From the NCBI GenBank assembly GCA_937991975.1, contig CALKLC010000065.1:1-36682 (forward strand): 36,682 nt of DNA, read 5' to 3'. This document shows positions 15,954 to 23,218 of the stretch, in pieces. Each line of letters starts with the position of its first letter. The stretch's first letter is position 1. Both the position numbers and the translations under genes were made by a program. The notes beneath the pieces are model-generated. The model was not told the DNA's origin. It was given only the letters and a program-made list of their open reading frames with translations, and did no database searches. Source of the DNA: an uncultured Spirochaetales bacterium (GTDB lineage Bacteria > Spirochaetota > Spirochaetia > DTKZ01).

Positions 15954-16598
15954 TCAATAGTCGAAGGATTCTTCCTCTTCTTCTTCCTCTTCCTCTTCCA
16001 GATCGAAGGTTTCGTCCAGTTCGGGTTCTTCTGTATCTGACAGGGAAGAGGCGTGGCTTGTCTTGACCTTTTCAGGTGCCTCTGCTTCCAGCTTGGCAAA
16101 GATCATGTGCTCGATCTCCTCTTTCCGCAATCCAAGAGAGTAGGAGATTTCGTCTACCAGGAGCTTCAAGGCGCTGTCGAACAATTTCCGTTCCAGGATG
16201 GGAAGCTCTTTGATCTTGGAACGGTGGTACAGGGTTCGAACCACCTGCGCGATATCGATCACACTCCCTTGCTTTAGAAGATCGAGGTTCATCTGGTACC
16301 GGAGCTTCCAATCTGTCGGAACCGGCTCGTACTCTTCTGAAATGAAGTTCAGGGCCTTTTCCGCTTCTTCTTTACTGACGATCGCCCGGATTCCGAGGGA
16401 TTCGGCCTTTTCCACGGGAACCATCACCGTCATGTCGGAAACTTCGAGGTAGATAACGTAGTAGATAAGTTTCTTGTCTTTGAAGGGGCGTTCTTCGATA
16501 GAGATGATTTTCCCCACTCCTTGCAACGGGTACACAACTTGTTGGTTTAGTTTGAAGGGTGTATGATACGGGACGGATGTATTCGAGTGATGACTCAT
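15954..16598 (-). CDS. carD: CarD family transcription regulator
   Basis: This 214-residue protein has the CarD/TRCF RNA polymerase-interacting domain at its N-terminus (residues about 14-75: FKLNQQVVYPLQGVGKIISI, YYVIYLEVSDMTVMVPVEKAESLGIR). A helical C-terminal domain with DWKLRYQMNLDLLKQGSVIDIAQVVRTL and KIKELPILERKLFDSAL follows. CarD stabilises open promoter complexes. The protein is longer than most CarDs because of a very acidic tail with a run of ten Glu. The frame extends to a TTG at 16607, but that codon overlaps the -10 box, so the ATG at 16598 is the likely start. The message is predicted to be leaderless. CarD next to ispDF also occurs in Treponema, from memory. Confidence 0.93.
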   Translation of the reverse strand: MSHHSNTSVPYHTPFKLNQQVVYPLQGVGKIISIEERPFKDKKLIYYVIYLEVSDMTVMVPVEKAESLGIRAIVSKEEAEKALNFISEEYEPVPTDWKLRYQMNLDLLKQGSVIDIAQVVRTLYHRSKIKELPILERKLFDSALKLLVDEISYSLGLRKEEIEHMIFAKLEAEAPEKVKTSHASSLSDTEEPELDETFDLEEEEEEEEEESFDY

Positions 16599-16606
16599 GG
16601 TATACA

Positions 16607-16635
16607 AGTATAGTAAAAAAAACCTATCGAGTCAA
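16607..16635 (-). promoter_or_regulatory. Near-consensus leaderless promoter of carD
   Basis: On the minus strand TTGACT (16630-16635) and TATACT (16607-16612) are separated by 17 nt that include a run of eight T. The -10 ends 8 nt before the ATG at 16598 with no SD in between. This is one of the best promoters in the window, and its geometry rules out the upstream TTG as start. Confidence 0.72.
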
Positions 16636-16686
16636 AGGGGTTAAATCTCTAAAGAATCTCTAATTCGGGGTTGCGGACGGCAGAAG

Positions 16687-17430
16687 GTGGATAAGAGTAT
16701 CGTAAAAAGGATCCTTCTCGTTATACTCAGTGTCATCGGTCTTTCCTTTTCCCTCTACCTGGTTATCAGGTATCGATCGGAACTGCGCCTTCTGTACTCT
16801 TCCCCCTATGCTCTGCGAACCTACATACAGGGGTGGGGGATCTACGGGCCTCTTCTGTTCATTGGCTTACAGATCCTTCAGGTGGTAGTTTTCATTATCC
16901 CTGGAGAGATCACCCAGCTTACGGGTGGGTACCTTTTTGGATTCGGGTATGGCCTGTTCTATTCCTTGATCGGAATCACTTTTGGCTCGATGTTCAATTT
17001 TTTCGTGGCCCGCGTGGTGGGGAAACCCTTGATCCTGAGGGTCTTCGGAAAGGAACGGGTGGAACGGTTCGTGGACCTGATGGAATCGACACAGGCAAAG
17101 GGAGTCCTTCTATTTCTCTTTATCCTACCCGGATTCCCCAAGGATTTTCTCTGTTACGTGGGTGGATTGACGCGATACAGATTTCTCTATTTCCTTTCTG
17201 TTTCTACCGGGGGACGGCTTCCAGGATTGGTAATCAGTAGTTATTTGGGCGATGCGGCTGCTTTGCAGGCGTGGAAGGAAGGGAGCATCGCTCTTGCAGC
17301 AGGAGCTTTTCTCTTTGCCCTTGGACTGTGGGCGCGAAGAAAGTTCCTTTTCCGGCATTCGAAGCTCAAAAACCCTGTGTCAGAAAGGGATGGACATCTT
17401 TCCTCTGGATCACCCCCGGAAGAGGTTTGA
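16687..17430 (+). CDS. VTT/DedA-type (TVP38/TMEM64) membrane protein
   Basis: This 247-residue integral membrane protein has an N-terminal helix (IVKRILLVILSVIGLSFSLYL) and the VTT domain. The domain shows GPLLFIGLQILQVVVFIIPGEI, then GGYLFGFGYGLFYSLIGITFGS and LFLFILPGFPKDFLCYVGG with the re-entrant-loop Gly/Pro pattern. Family members act in lipid scrambling or membrane homeostasis, but the exact role here is unknown. The start is a GTG at 16687; no in-frame ATG exists between it and an upstream stop. The SD is weak. Its 3' end overlaps the convergent oppA-like gene by 65 bp. Confidence 0.85.
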   Translation: MDKSIVKRILLVILSVIGLSFSLYLVIRYRSELRLLYSSPYALRTYIQGWGIYGPLLFIGLQILQVVVFIIPGEITQLTGGYLFGFGYGLFYSLIGITFGSMFNFFVARVVGKPLILRVFGKERVERFVDLMESTQAKGVLLFLFILPGFPKDFLCYVGGLTRYRFLYFLSVSTGGRLPGLVISSYLGDAAALQAWKEGSIALAAGAFLFALGLWARRKFLFRHSKLKNPVSERDGHLSSGSPPEEV

Positions 17431-18970
17431 AGGGGGTAAATTTAAGGTACTTGAAAGGGTGGATATCCAGCGGATTGGGATACCAACCTTCTACGAATTG
17501 TAGATCGATCAGATTGATGGCCGGTGAATGGCCGATGGGGAGTACCACAGCTTTTTTCAGAAGGATCGATTCTGCGGCACTAAGGGTTTTGTACCGTTCC
17601 TGGCCTGATTGTTGAAAACTCTTTTCGATCAAACTATCGAACTCCTCGTCTGCAAATCCTGCATCGTTCAGGTTGCTGTGAGCTGTCCACATCTGGAGAA
17701 AGGTAAGGGGATCGGCAAAGTCTCCAATCCAGCTTACTGTGCCGAGGGTGTAGCCCCCCTCTTTCAGAATCGTGAGATACTCAGGGTAAGGGTACGTATG
17801 GATCCGGGAATCTAGATCGAGGGCCTCTTTCCATGCAGCAGCAAAAAGTGCAGCTACAGTGCGATTTTCATCGCCTTCCGGGATCCGGAATACCACCGTT
17901 GGCAGTCCCTTCCCTCGGGGGAACCCTGCCTCCTCCAGGAGTGCAAAGGCTTCCTCCCGATTCGTGGTTTCGAGGGTTTCTGGCTTCGGGTACCTCGGCA
18001 GGGGCGGAACGAGGGTTTTTGCAGGAAGGAACTGGATCTCCCTGGTTCGGACCTTTTCCCAGGGAATCAGCAGGGCCAAAGCTCTCCGTACGCGGGCATC
18101 CTTCCAGGGACTCTCACGGGTAGAAAAGAAGAAATAGTAAGTAGCAAACATCGGGTTTACGATAACCGTATCCCTGTACAGAACCTTATCGATGGACATT
18201 CCCCCCGTAACCCAGTGAATCTCGTAATCGTTGAATTTGCGGGTCACGGAGAGGGGGTCCTGCACAAAGAGGAACCGGATGGTTTCGATGGATACCTTTG
18301 AGGCTTCCCAGTAGTACGGATTCTTTTTCAGGATCCACGTATCTGGCTTTATTTCTACTATCTGGTACGGGCCATTCCCCGGTATACGGGGTAGGGTGTT
18401 CCAATCTTTCTCTTCCAGAAGGGAGGGATGGATGGGTACAAAGCTATGGTGGCATAGGATTTTCAGGAAATGGCTGGAAGGATATTCCAGCACAACTTGC
18501 AGGCGCTTCTCCGAAAGAACTCGAATCTGGACGGAATTAGGGTCAGGATTCTTTCCTGTTCGGTACTCCTTCGCCCCTGCGATAACGTCGTAGAGAAAAG
18601 AGTATTCCGCCTTCGTGTCCGGGTGAAGGAATTTCAACCAGGAATTGCGAAAATCCATCGCCGTTACGGAATCGCCATTGGAGAACCTTGCCTCTTCTCG
18701 AATCCGGAAGGTGTAGGTCCTTCCATCGGAGGAGACCTCCCAGCTTGCCGCTGAGCCAGGAACTGGATCCAGGGTGGCTGGATCGTACGAAACGAGTCCT
18801 TCATAGAGGGCTGTATATACCTGGGCTTCTGTAGCAGAAAAGGCATTGAGGGGGTTCAGGCTTATCTGGCCAGGCAGGAAGGCTACTACCAATTCTTCGG
18901 GGGCAGATAGGGAATGGGCTACAGGTGAGAAAAGAAAACCTAAGAAAACAAGAAGGAGGTACCGTTTCAT
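17366..18970 (-). CDS. Oligopeptide-type ABC substrate-binding protein
   Basis: This 534-residue protein has a signal peptide (LLLVFLGFLFSPVAHSLSA) and the SBP_bac_5/OppA fold. Supporting segments are LNPLNAFSATEAQVYTALYEGL, PGSAASWEVSSDGRTYTFRIR, GNGPYQIVEIKPDTWILKKNPYYWEA and the C-terminal MWTAHSNLNDAGF. It should bind peptides or related ligands outside the cytoplasmic membrane. No permease or ATPase genes are adjacent, so it is either an orphan binding protein that shares a transporter elsewhere or a sensor partner of the response-regulator/Hpt genes upstream. The ATG overlaps the response-regulator stop (ATGA), so the three genes form one operon. Confidence 0.9.
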   Translation of the reverse strand: MKRYLLLVFLGFLFSPVAHSLSAPEELVVAFLPGQISLNPLNAFSATEAQVYTALYEGLVSYDPATLDPVPGSAASWEVSSDGRTYTFRIREEARFSNGDSVTAMDFRNSWLKFLHPDTKAEYSFLYDVIAGAKEYRTGKNPDPNSVQIRVLSEKRLQVVLEYPSSHFLKILCHHSFVPIHPSLLEEKDWNTLPRIPGNGPYQIVEIKPDTWILKKNPYYWEASKVSIETIRFLFVQDPLSVTRKFNDYEIHWVTGGMSIDKVLYRDTVIVNPMFATYYFFFSTRESPWKDARVRRALALLIPWEKVRTREIQFLPAKTLVPPLPRYPKPETLETTNREEAFALLEEAGFPRGKGLPTVVFRIPEGDENRTVAALFAAAWKEALDLDSRIHTYPYPEYLTILKEGGYTLGTVSWIGDFADPLTFLQMWTAHSNLNDAGFADEEFDSLIEKSFQQSGQERYKTLSAAESILLKKAVVLPIGHSPAINLIDLQFVEGWYPNPLDIHPFKYLKFTPFKPLPGVIQRKDVHPFLTQGF

Positions 18971-19323
18971 GACAGATATCCAAGGATAATATCGAGATGC
19001 TTCTTCCCATGCAAGGGTTTGACGAATACTTCCTGGAACCCTGATTCTTTTAGTCGGGGGATGGCTTCTGGATCGCTCGTCATGGCCAGCAAAGGTAGGG
19101 TAGGCGCCAGTTTGCGGATTTCCCGAGCTACATCGCTTCCATTCAGGCCCGGCATGTATTCGTCCAGTAGCACCAGCTTATAGGATCCTCGCCGAAGGTG
19201 CTCCAGTGCATCGGTTCCCGTTTCTACTGAATCGAAGGTAATGTTCAATCGTTTCAGTTGAAACTCCAGCAGTTTGCGGGCTGTAAATTCATCCTCCGCT
19301 AGAAGGATTTGCTTCTCGTCCAT
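18967..19323 (-). CDS. Stand-alone response regulator receiver (CheY-like)
   Basis: This 118-residue receiver domain has the acidic pair Glu10-Asp11, phospho-acceptor Asp54 in LVLLDEYMPG, Thr82 in LAMTSD and Lys102 in FVKPL. No output domain is present, so it acts through protein contacts or phosphotransfer. The start overlaps the end of the Hpt gene by 35 nt, which pairs the two tightly. The likely partner is the Hpt domain encoded upstream. Confidence 0.92.
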   Translation of the reverse strand: MDEKQILLAEDEFTARKLLEFQLKRLNITFDSVETGTDALEHLRRGSYKLVLLDEYMPGLNGSDVAREIRKLAPTLPLLAMTSDPEAIPRLKESGFQEVFVKPLHGKKHLDIILGYLS

Positions 19324-20125
19324 AATGCTTCCTATAGGCAGATTCCAGGAGGCTTTCTTCTTCTTTCAGGAGCTCGAGGGCTTTTTCGAGGCCTTCCCAC
19401 CTGCCACCTCTCGCTTTCTGCTCCATCCATCGAGCAACCTCGGCCAATCGAAAAGCCCCCACATTCAGTCCGCCTCCCTTTATACTGTGGGCTATGCGGT
19501 GAATTTTTACAAGATCTTCTCCATGGCTAATCAAGTGTTCCAATTCCAGAAGGAGGGTTCTGCAGTGCGAGAGGAATCCTTCCATGATCTGCTGGGAAAA
19601 CTCTCCATCAGGGCATGCTTGCTGGAGAACGGAAGAATCGAATATAGAATTTTGTCCATCCAATGGGGGTGCCTCTGATAGTTGCCCTGTTTCATCCTTC
19701 GACGATCCAATGGCAGAAACTTCAGGGCTACCCGTTGGTTTTTTTGGAGAAGGCGTATAAGAGGGTTGGGAAGGATCTATGGGCAGGGTTAGAAGATAAC
19801 CCTCTTTTTCCACAGTAAGGGTTCCGCCGATGCAGCGCAGGGAAGTGCGTATCCTGGCTACCATGGAAGATGTTGGAGGGAAATCACCCTTAAGGGTTGC
19901 CGTAAGGGCCCCCTCCCGATAGTTCCACTGGAGGGTGCAGGGACTCCCCTGTAGAACGGTTTCCAGCTGGGAAAAAAACACAGCGAGAGCCATGGCCATC
20001 CGATCCGGATCCTGCACGATACAGCGGAGGGTAGAAGGAGCGTACTGGTGGGTTAGGGATGGATGGATCCCCACAGCAGAGAGTTCGAAGAGGATCTTTT
20101 CTATCAGTGCAGGCAGTTGGATCAT
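19289..20125 (-). CDS. Hpt-domain protein with degenerate kinase-like N-terminus
   Basis: This 278-residue protein ends in a histidine phosphotransfer domain (about residues 160-275) with the phospho-acceptor in IHRIAHSIKGGGLNVGA (His213 from the start chosen). The N-terminal 120 residues loosely recall an HATPase fold (DPDRMAMALAVFFSQLE, then RCIGGTLTVEKEGYLLTLPI), but the N-box and clear ATP-lid glycines are missing. It is therefore probably not an active kinase. A Pro/Ser-rich linker joins the halves. The frame reaches 20149, but the ATG at 20125 fits a TATAGT box 6 nt upstream, predicting a leaderless message. The gene heads an operon with the receiver and an OppA-like protein. Confidence 0.78.
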   Translation of the reverse strand: MIQLPALIEKILFELSAVGIHPSLTHQYAPSTLRCIVQDPDRMAMALAVFFSQLETVLQGSPCTLQWNYREGALTATLKGDFPPTSSMVARIRTSLRCIGGTLTVEKEGYLLTLPIDPSQPSYTPSPKKPTGSPEVSAIGSSKDETGQLSEAPPLDGQNSIFDSSVLQQACPDGEFSQQIMEGFLSHCRTLLLELEHLISHGEDLVKIHRIAHSIKGGGLNVGAFRLAEVARWMEQKARGGRWEGLEKALELLKEEESLLESAYRKHYGREANPSSGG

Positions 20126-20131
20126 AACCAT

Positions 20132-20144
20132 ACTATATAGTATA
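20132..20144 (-). promoter_or_regulatory. Predicted -10 region for the Hpt operon
   Basis: Two overlapping -10-like boxes are present on the minus strand: TATACT at 20139-20144 and TATAGT at 20132-20137. The second ends 6 nt before the ATG at 20125, the geometry seen for other leaderless genes here. No good -35 is visible for either. Confidence 0.4.
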
Positions 20145-20155
20145 ATCATTAGTAC

Positions 20156-20184
20156 TTAACTTTCATCCATTATTTTGTTATATT
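20156..20184 (+). promoter_or_regulatory. Predicted leaderless promoter of the small gene at 20194
   Basis: TTAACT (20156-20161) and TATATT (20179-20184) are separated by 17 nt. The -10 ends 9 nt before the ATG at 20194, and the sequence between (CCCGCTTCG) contains no SD. The promoter is divergent from the Hpt operon promoter. Confidence 0.5.
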
Positions 20185-20193
20185 CCCGCTTCG

Positions 20194-20445
20194 ATGACAG
20201 AATGGGAAGAACGAAAGTACAGGGAAGTGTACGATACCGTGTATGCTACTACCAGGTATCGTATCATGATGGATCCTGCTTTTACGATACAAGACCTCGA
20301 ACGGTTGTTGGCAACTCTCTATGCGAACGATGGGAATGACCAGGGAGGTCGGGGTGTGGTAGGAGATATTGTTAGTTCGGCTACCATAGCAGCACACCAA
20401 CAAGTATTGCTGGAATGGAAACGGGAGTTGAAAGAAAAGGAATGA
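20194..20445 (+). CDS. Small conserved-looking protein of unknown function
   Basis: This 83-residue soluble protein is mostly helical by inspection (MTEWEERKYREVYDTVYATTRYRI at the start, then DLERLLATLYANDGND, ending AAHQQVLLEWKRELKEKE). I do not recognise the family. It is likely real because it has its own promoter, begins at the predicted transcript start and ends with a stop that overlaps an ATG of the next gene's frame (ATGA, 20442-20445). It is cotranscribed with the lytic transglycosylase lipoprotein gene, so a cell-envelope link is possible but unproven. Confidence 0.65.
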   Translation: MTEWEERKYREVYDTVYATTRYRIMMDPAFTIQDLERLLATLYANDGNDQGGRGVVGDIVSSATIAAHQQVLLEWKRELKEKE

Positions 20446-20450
20446 TGACG

Positions 20451-21119
20451 ATGAAAACCCATGTACTGGTATTGACGTTGGGGGTGCTTTTGGGATGCAC
20501 CCCGGCTCCTTACACGAATGAGCAGGAACGTCCCCATTTGATATCTCTCGATCGGAACCGAGTCCTCGAGCTGATCGAGCTGCCGGATCCCAGCCTGTCT
20601 CTCTATAGAAACGAGGGGACCCGTAACCTGGTGGAAAAATTCTTCATTCGTACGGCCGGGTCGGAGCGGGTTGCAAAAGCAATCCTGCGGTTCTCTGATG
20701 AGATGGATCTTTCCCTATTTCTGACTTTTTCTGTGGCGTATGTGGAAAGTAACTACAACCCCAGGGCAGTGAACCGCAACGCAGGTTCCATTGATCGGGG
20801 GCTGTTTCAGCTCAATTCACGTTCCTTTCCCCATCTAAAGGAAAGCGATTTCTTCAATGTCGAACTCAACACGAAGTATGGATTGGAGCACCTTCGGCAA
20901 TGTTTGGAAATAGGGGGAAACGACATCATTGCTCTGGCAATGTACAATGCAGGGAACACCCAGGTAACATCTCGGGGTGCCCCCATCTCTACTCTCGAGC
21001 ATATCAGCAAGTACGTGGAGTACAGAAAGAAACTGGAAAGTTCCTTCCGCGAGTTCTTCCGATCCGTATACAGGGATAGCAAAGTAGCCTCCCTGGGGGA
21101 AAGAAACGCGATCAGGTAG
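20451..21119 (+). CDS. Lytic transglycosylase (SLT domain) lipoprotein
   Basis: This 222-residue protein starts with a lipoprotein signal (VLVLTLGVLLGC, lipid-modified Cys16). It contains a lytic transglycosylase domain with predicted catalytic Glu99 in AYVESNYNP. The family's GLFQLNSRSF and LAMYNAGNT motifs follow. It should cleave peptidoglycan glycan strands from the outer face of the envelope. Three in-frame ATGs are close together (20442, 20445, 20451). I chose 20451 because AAAAGGA lies about 9 nt upstream and the signal peptide then has a normal Lys-containing start. It follows the small gene in the same transcript. Confidence 0.88.
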   Translation: MKTHVLVLTLGVLLGCTPAPYTNEQERPHLISLDRNRVLELIELPDPSLSLYRNEGTRNLVEKFFIRTAGSERVAKAILRFSDEMDLSLFLTFSVAYVESNYNPRAVNRNAGSIDRGLFQLNSRSFPHLKESDFFNVELNTKYGLEHLRQCLEIGGNDIIALAMYNAGNTQVTSRGAPISTLEHISKYVEYRKKLESSFREFFRSVYRDSKVASLGERNAIR

Positions 21120-21236
21120 AGGCTAAGTAATCCCCCTCCAAACTTTATGTGTGGGAGAGTTCACTGTTCTGAACCTGTTAAGTGGTGCCAATATTGTTGC
21201 GGTTTTATACGTGGTTGCAAAGAGCTATCTCTATCC

Positions 21237-21265
21237 TTGACAGGGATCGGGACGGTGTCTAAGGT
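21237..21265 (+). promoter_or_regulatory. Possible promoter of the DAHP synthase fusion gene
   Basis: A perfect TTGACA (21237-21242) is followed after 17 nt by TAAGGT (21260-21265), a weak -10 that ends 6 nt before the ATG at 21272. The geometry matches other leaderless genes, but AAGGTG here could alternatively act as an SD. In the 150 bp upstream I saw only a short inverted repeat (GTTCA...TGAAC) and no attenuator. Confidence 0.4.
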
Positions 21266-21271
21266 GTACCT

Positions 21272-23218
21272 ATGGTTATTGTATTAGAAAAGCACATTAC
21301 CCCCGAGCAAAAGCGGGACTTACGTACCTACCTGGAAAGTAAAGGGTACCAGGTTCGGGAGATCGTGGGGCAGGAAGAAACGATCTTTGGAGCTGTGGGT
21401 ATCTCAAGGGTAGATCCGCGGGATGTGGAGCTTTTACCAGGGGTGCAGCGAGTTATCCCCATCAGCAAACCCTACAAGCTGGCTTCCCGTGAACTGAAGA
21501 AGGATGACACCATCGTGCCTATAGGGCCGATCAAGATAGGGGGTAAGCGGATCGTAGTGATTGCCGGACCCTGTGCTGTGGAAAGCAGGGAACAGATCCT
21601 CGAAACGGCAAGGATCGTACGGGCTTCGGGGGCAGTAGCTCTGCGGGGAGGAGCTTTCAAACCACGGACTTCCCCCTATTCCTTTCAAGGCCTGGGCGAG
21701 GAAGGGTTAAAGTACCTCAAGGAGGCAGGGGAGACCTTCGGGATGCCGATTGCAACAGAGGTGGTAGCTACCGAATACGTGGACATGATGCAGGAGTACG
21801 TGGATCTATTTCAGATTGGCGCCCGAAACATGCAGAACTTCGAACTTTTAAAAAAGGTAGGCCGCACAGGGAAACCGGTTCTGCTCAAACGGGGATTGTC
21901 CGCTACGATCGAAGAATGGCTCATGGCAGCGGAGTATTTACTGGCCCATGGAACCGACCATGTGATCCTCTGTGAACGGGGGATTCGTACCTTCGAAACC
22001 TACACCCGCAATACGCTGGATATCTCTGCTATCCCGGTCATCAAGAAACTCAGTCATCTTCCCATTCTGGTGGATCCCAGCCACGCGACAGGGATCCGCG
22101 AGAAAGTTCCCCCTGTGGCTCTGGCATCGATTGCGGCAGGAGCGGATGGCCTCATCATCGAGGTGCATCCGGATCCTTCGAAGGCTCTCTCGGATGGGGC
22201 GCAGACCCTGTTCCCTGAACAGTTCGAAAAACTGATGCGGGACATCGAGGTGCTGGCACCGGTAGTAGGGAAAGAGGTGGCCAAACTCCCCTCGATGGAG
22301 GAGGGAAAAGAGGGGGGAAGGGTTTCCCTTCCGAGCTCCGGAAAGCGTCTCCACTCGATTGCAGTGGACAAACCAGTGCCCCACGGGCAGGTTCCCCGGA
22401 TTGCCTTCCAGGGTGAGCGGGGTGCCTACAGCGAGATGGCTACCCTCAATTATTTCCATTTTGAGGTGGAAACGTACCCCCAGAGGAGTTTCCAGGATGT
22501 ATTCGATGCAGTCCTGGAAGGAAGGGTGGAGTATGGAATCGTTCCCCTGGAAAACTCGCTGGCCGGTTCAGTCCATGAGAATTATGATCTATTTCTTCGG
22601 TACCCCGATATCAAAATCGTAGGCGAGACACAACTGCGGATCGTGCATAGCTTGATCGGTTTGCCGGATGCCACCCTGGAGGAAGTTCGCAAGGTGTTTT
22701 CCCATCCCCAGGGCTTAGCCCAATGTGCACGGTTCCTCGATGAACATCCCTACATGGAGAAGGTTCCCTTCTACGATACAGCAGGGTCTGTGGCGCATGT
22801 GGCAAAAGAGGGGAAAAAAGAGTACGCAGCCATTGCCCATGAGGGGGCAGCTCGAATCTATGGGATGAAGGTGCTGAAGAGTGGAATCGAAACGAATCCA
22901 TTGAATTATACACGCTTCGCCATCCTGGCGCGGGCAGAACTGGAAGTAGGGGAACGACCGAACAAAGCTTCCATTGTGTTTTCTACCCCTGATAGACCTG
23001 GTTCCCTGTTCAAATGTATGAAGGTACTGGCAGACCGGAATCTGAACATGAAGAAGCTGGAGTCCAGACCCATTGCGGGTAAACCCTGGCAGTACATGTT
23101 CTACGTAGATTTAGAATTACCGGAAGATGTGGAAATATTCAAAGAAGCGGTGGCAGAAATCAGCGATCTTTCAGAAGATGGGGTCAGGATCCTGGGGATG
23201 TATCGAACGAGAACTTAA
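21272..23218 (+). CDS. DAHP synthase - prephenate dehydratase - ACT fusion
   Basis: This 648-residue fusion joins the first step of the shikimate pathway to the phenylalanine branch. Residues 1-345 are an AroF-type DAHP synthase with its N-terminal ferredoxin-like domain (MVIVLEKHITPEQKRDL) and the catalytic core (VVIAGPCAVESREQI, LRGGAFKPRTSPYSFQG, LPILVDPSHATG). Residues about 373-555 are a prephenate dehydratase (RIAFQGERGAYSEMA, VPLENSLAGSVHENYDL, NYTRFAIL). Residues about 562-645 are an ACT domain with the Phe-binding-type ESRP motif. It should condense PEP and erythrose-4-P and separately make phenylpyruvate, with likely Phe feedback control through the ACT domain. No chorismate mutase domain is seen. 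The linker (about 330-372) is Gly/Lys/Ser-rich. Confidence 0.94.
   Translation: MVIVLEKHITPEQKRDLRTYLESKGYQVREIVGQEETIFGAVGISRVDPRDVELLPGVQRVIPISKPYKLASRELKKDDTIVPIGPIKIGGKRIVVIAGPCAVESREQILETARIVRASGAVALRGGAFKPRTSPYSFQGLGEEGLKYLKEAGETFGMPIATEVVATEYVDMMQEYVDLFQIGARNMQNFELLKKVGRTGKPVLLKRGLSATIEEWLMAAEYLLAHGTDHVILCERGIRTFETYTRNTLDISAIPVIKKLSHLPILVDPSHATGIREKVPPVALASIAAGADGLIIEVHPDPSKALSDGAQTLFPEQFEKLMRDIEVLAPVVGKEVAKLPSMEEGKEGGRVSLPSSGKRLHSIAVDKPVPHGQVPRIAFQGERGAYSEMATLNYFHFEVETYPQRSFQDVFDAVLEGRVEYGIVPLENSLAGSVHENYDLFLRYPDIKIVGETQLRIVHSLIGLPDATLEEVRKVFSHPQGLAQCARFLDEHPYMEKVPFYDTAGSVAHVAKEGKKEYAAIAHEGAARIYGMKVLKSGIETNPLNYTRFAILARAELEVGERPNKASIVFSTPDRPGSLFKCMKVLADRNLNMKKLESRPIAGKPWQYMFYVDLELPEDVEIFKEAVAEISDLSEDGVRILGMYRTRT

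Noticed and set aside
16599-16607. Upstream TTG start for carD
   Set aside because: The codon overlaps the TATACT -10 box, so it would not be in the transcript.
21120-21271. Attenuator or riboswitch upstream of the aromatic fusion gene
   Set aside because: Only a 5-bp inverted repeat is visible; no Phe codon-rich leader, terminator or T-box motif was found.
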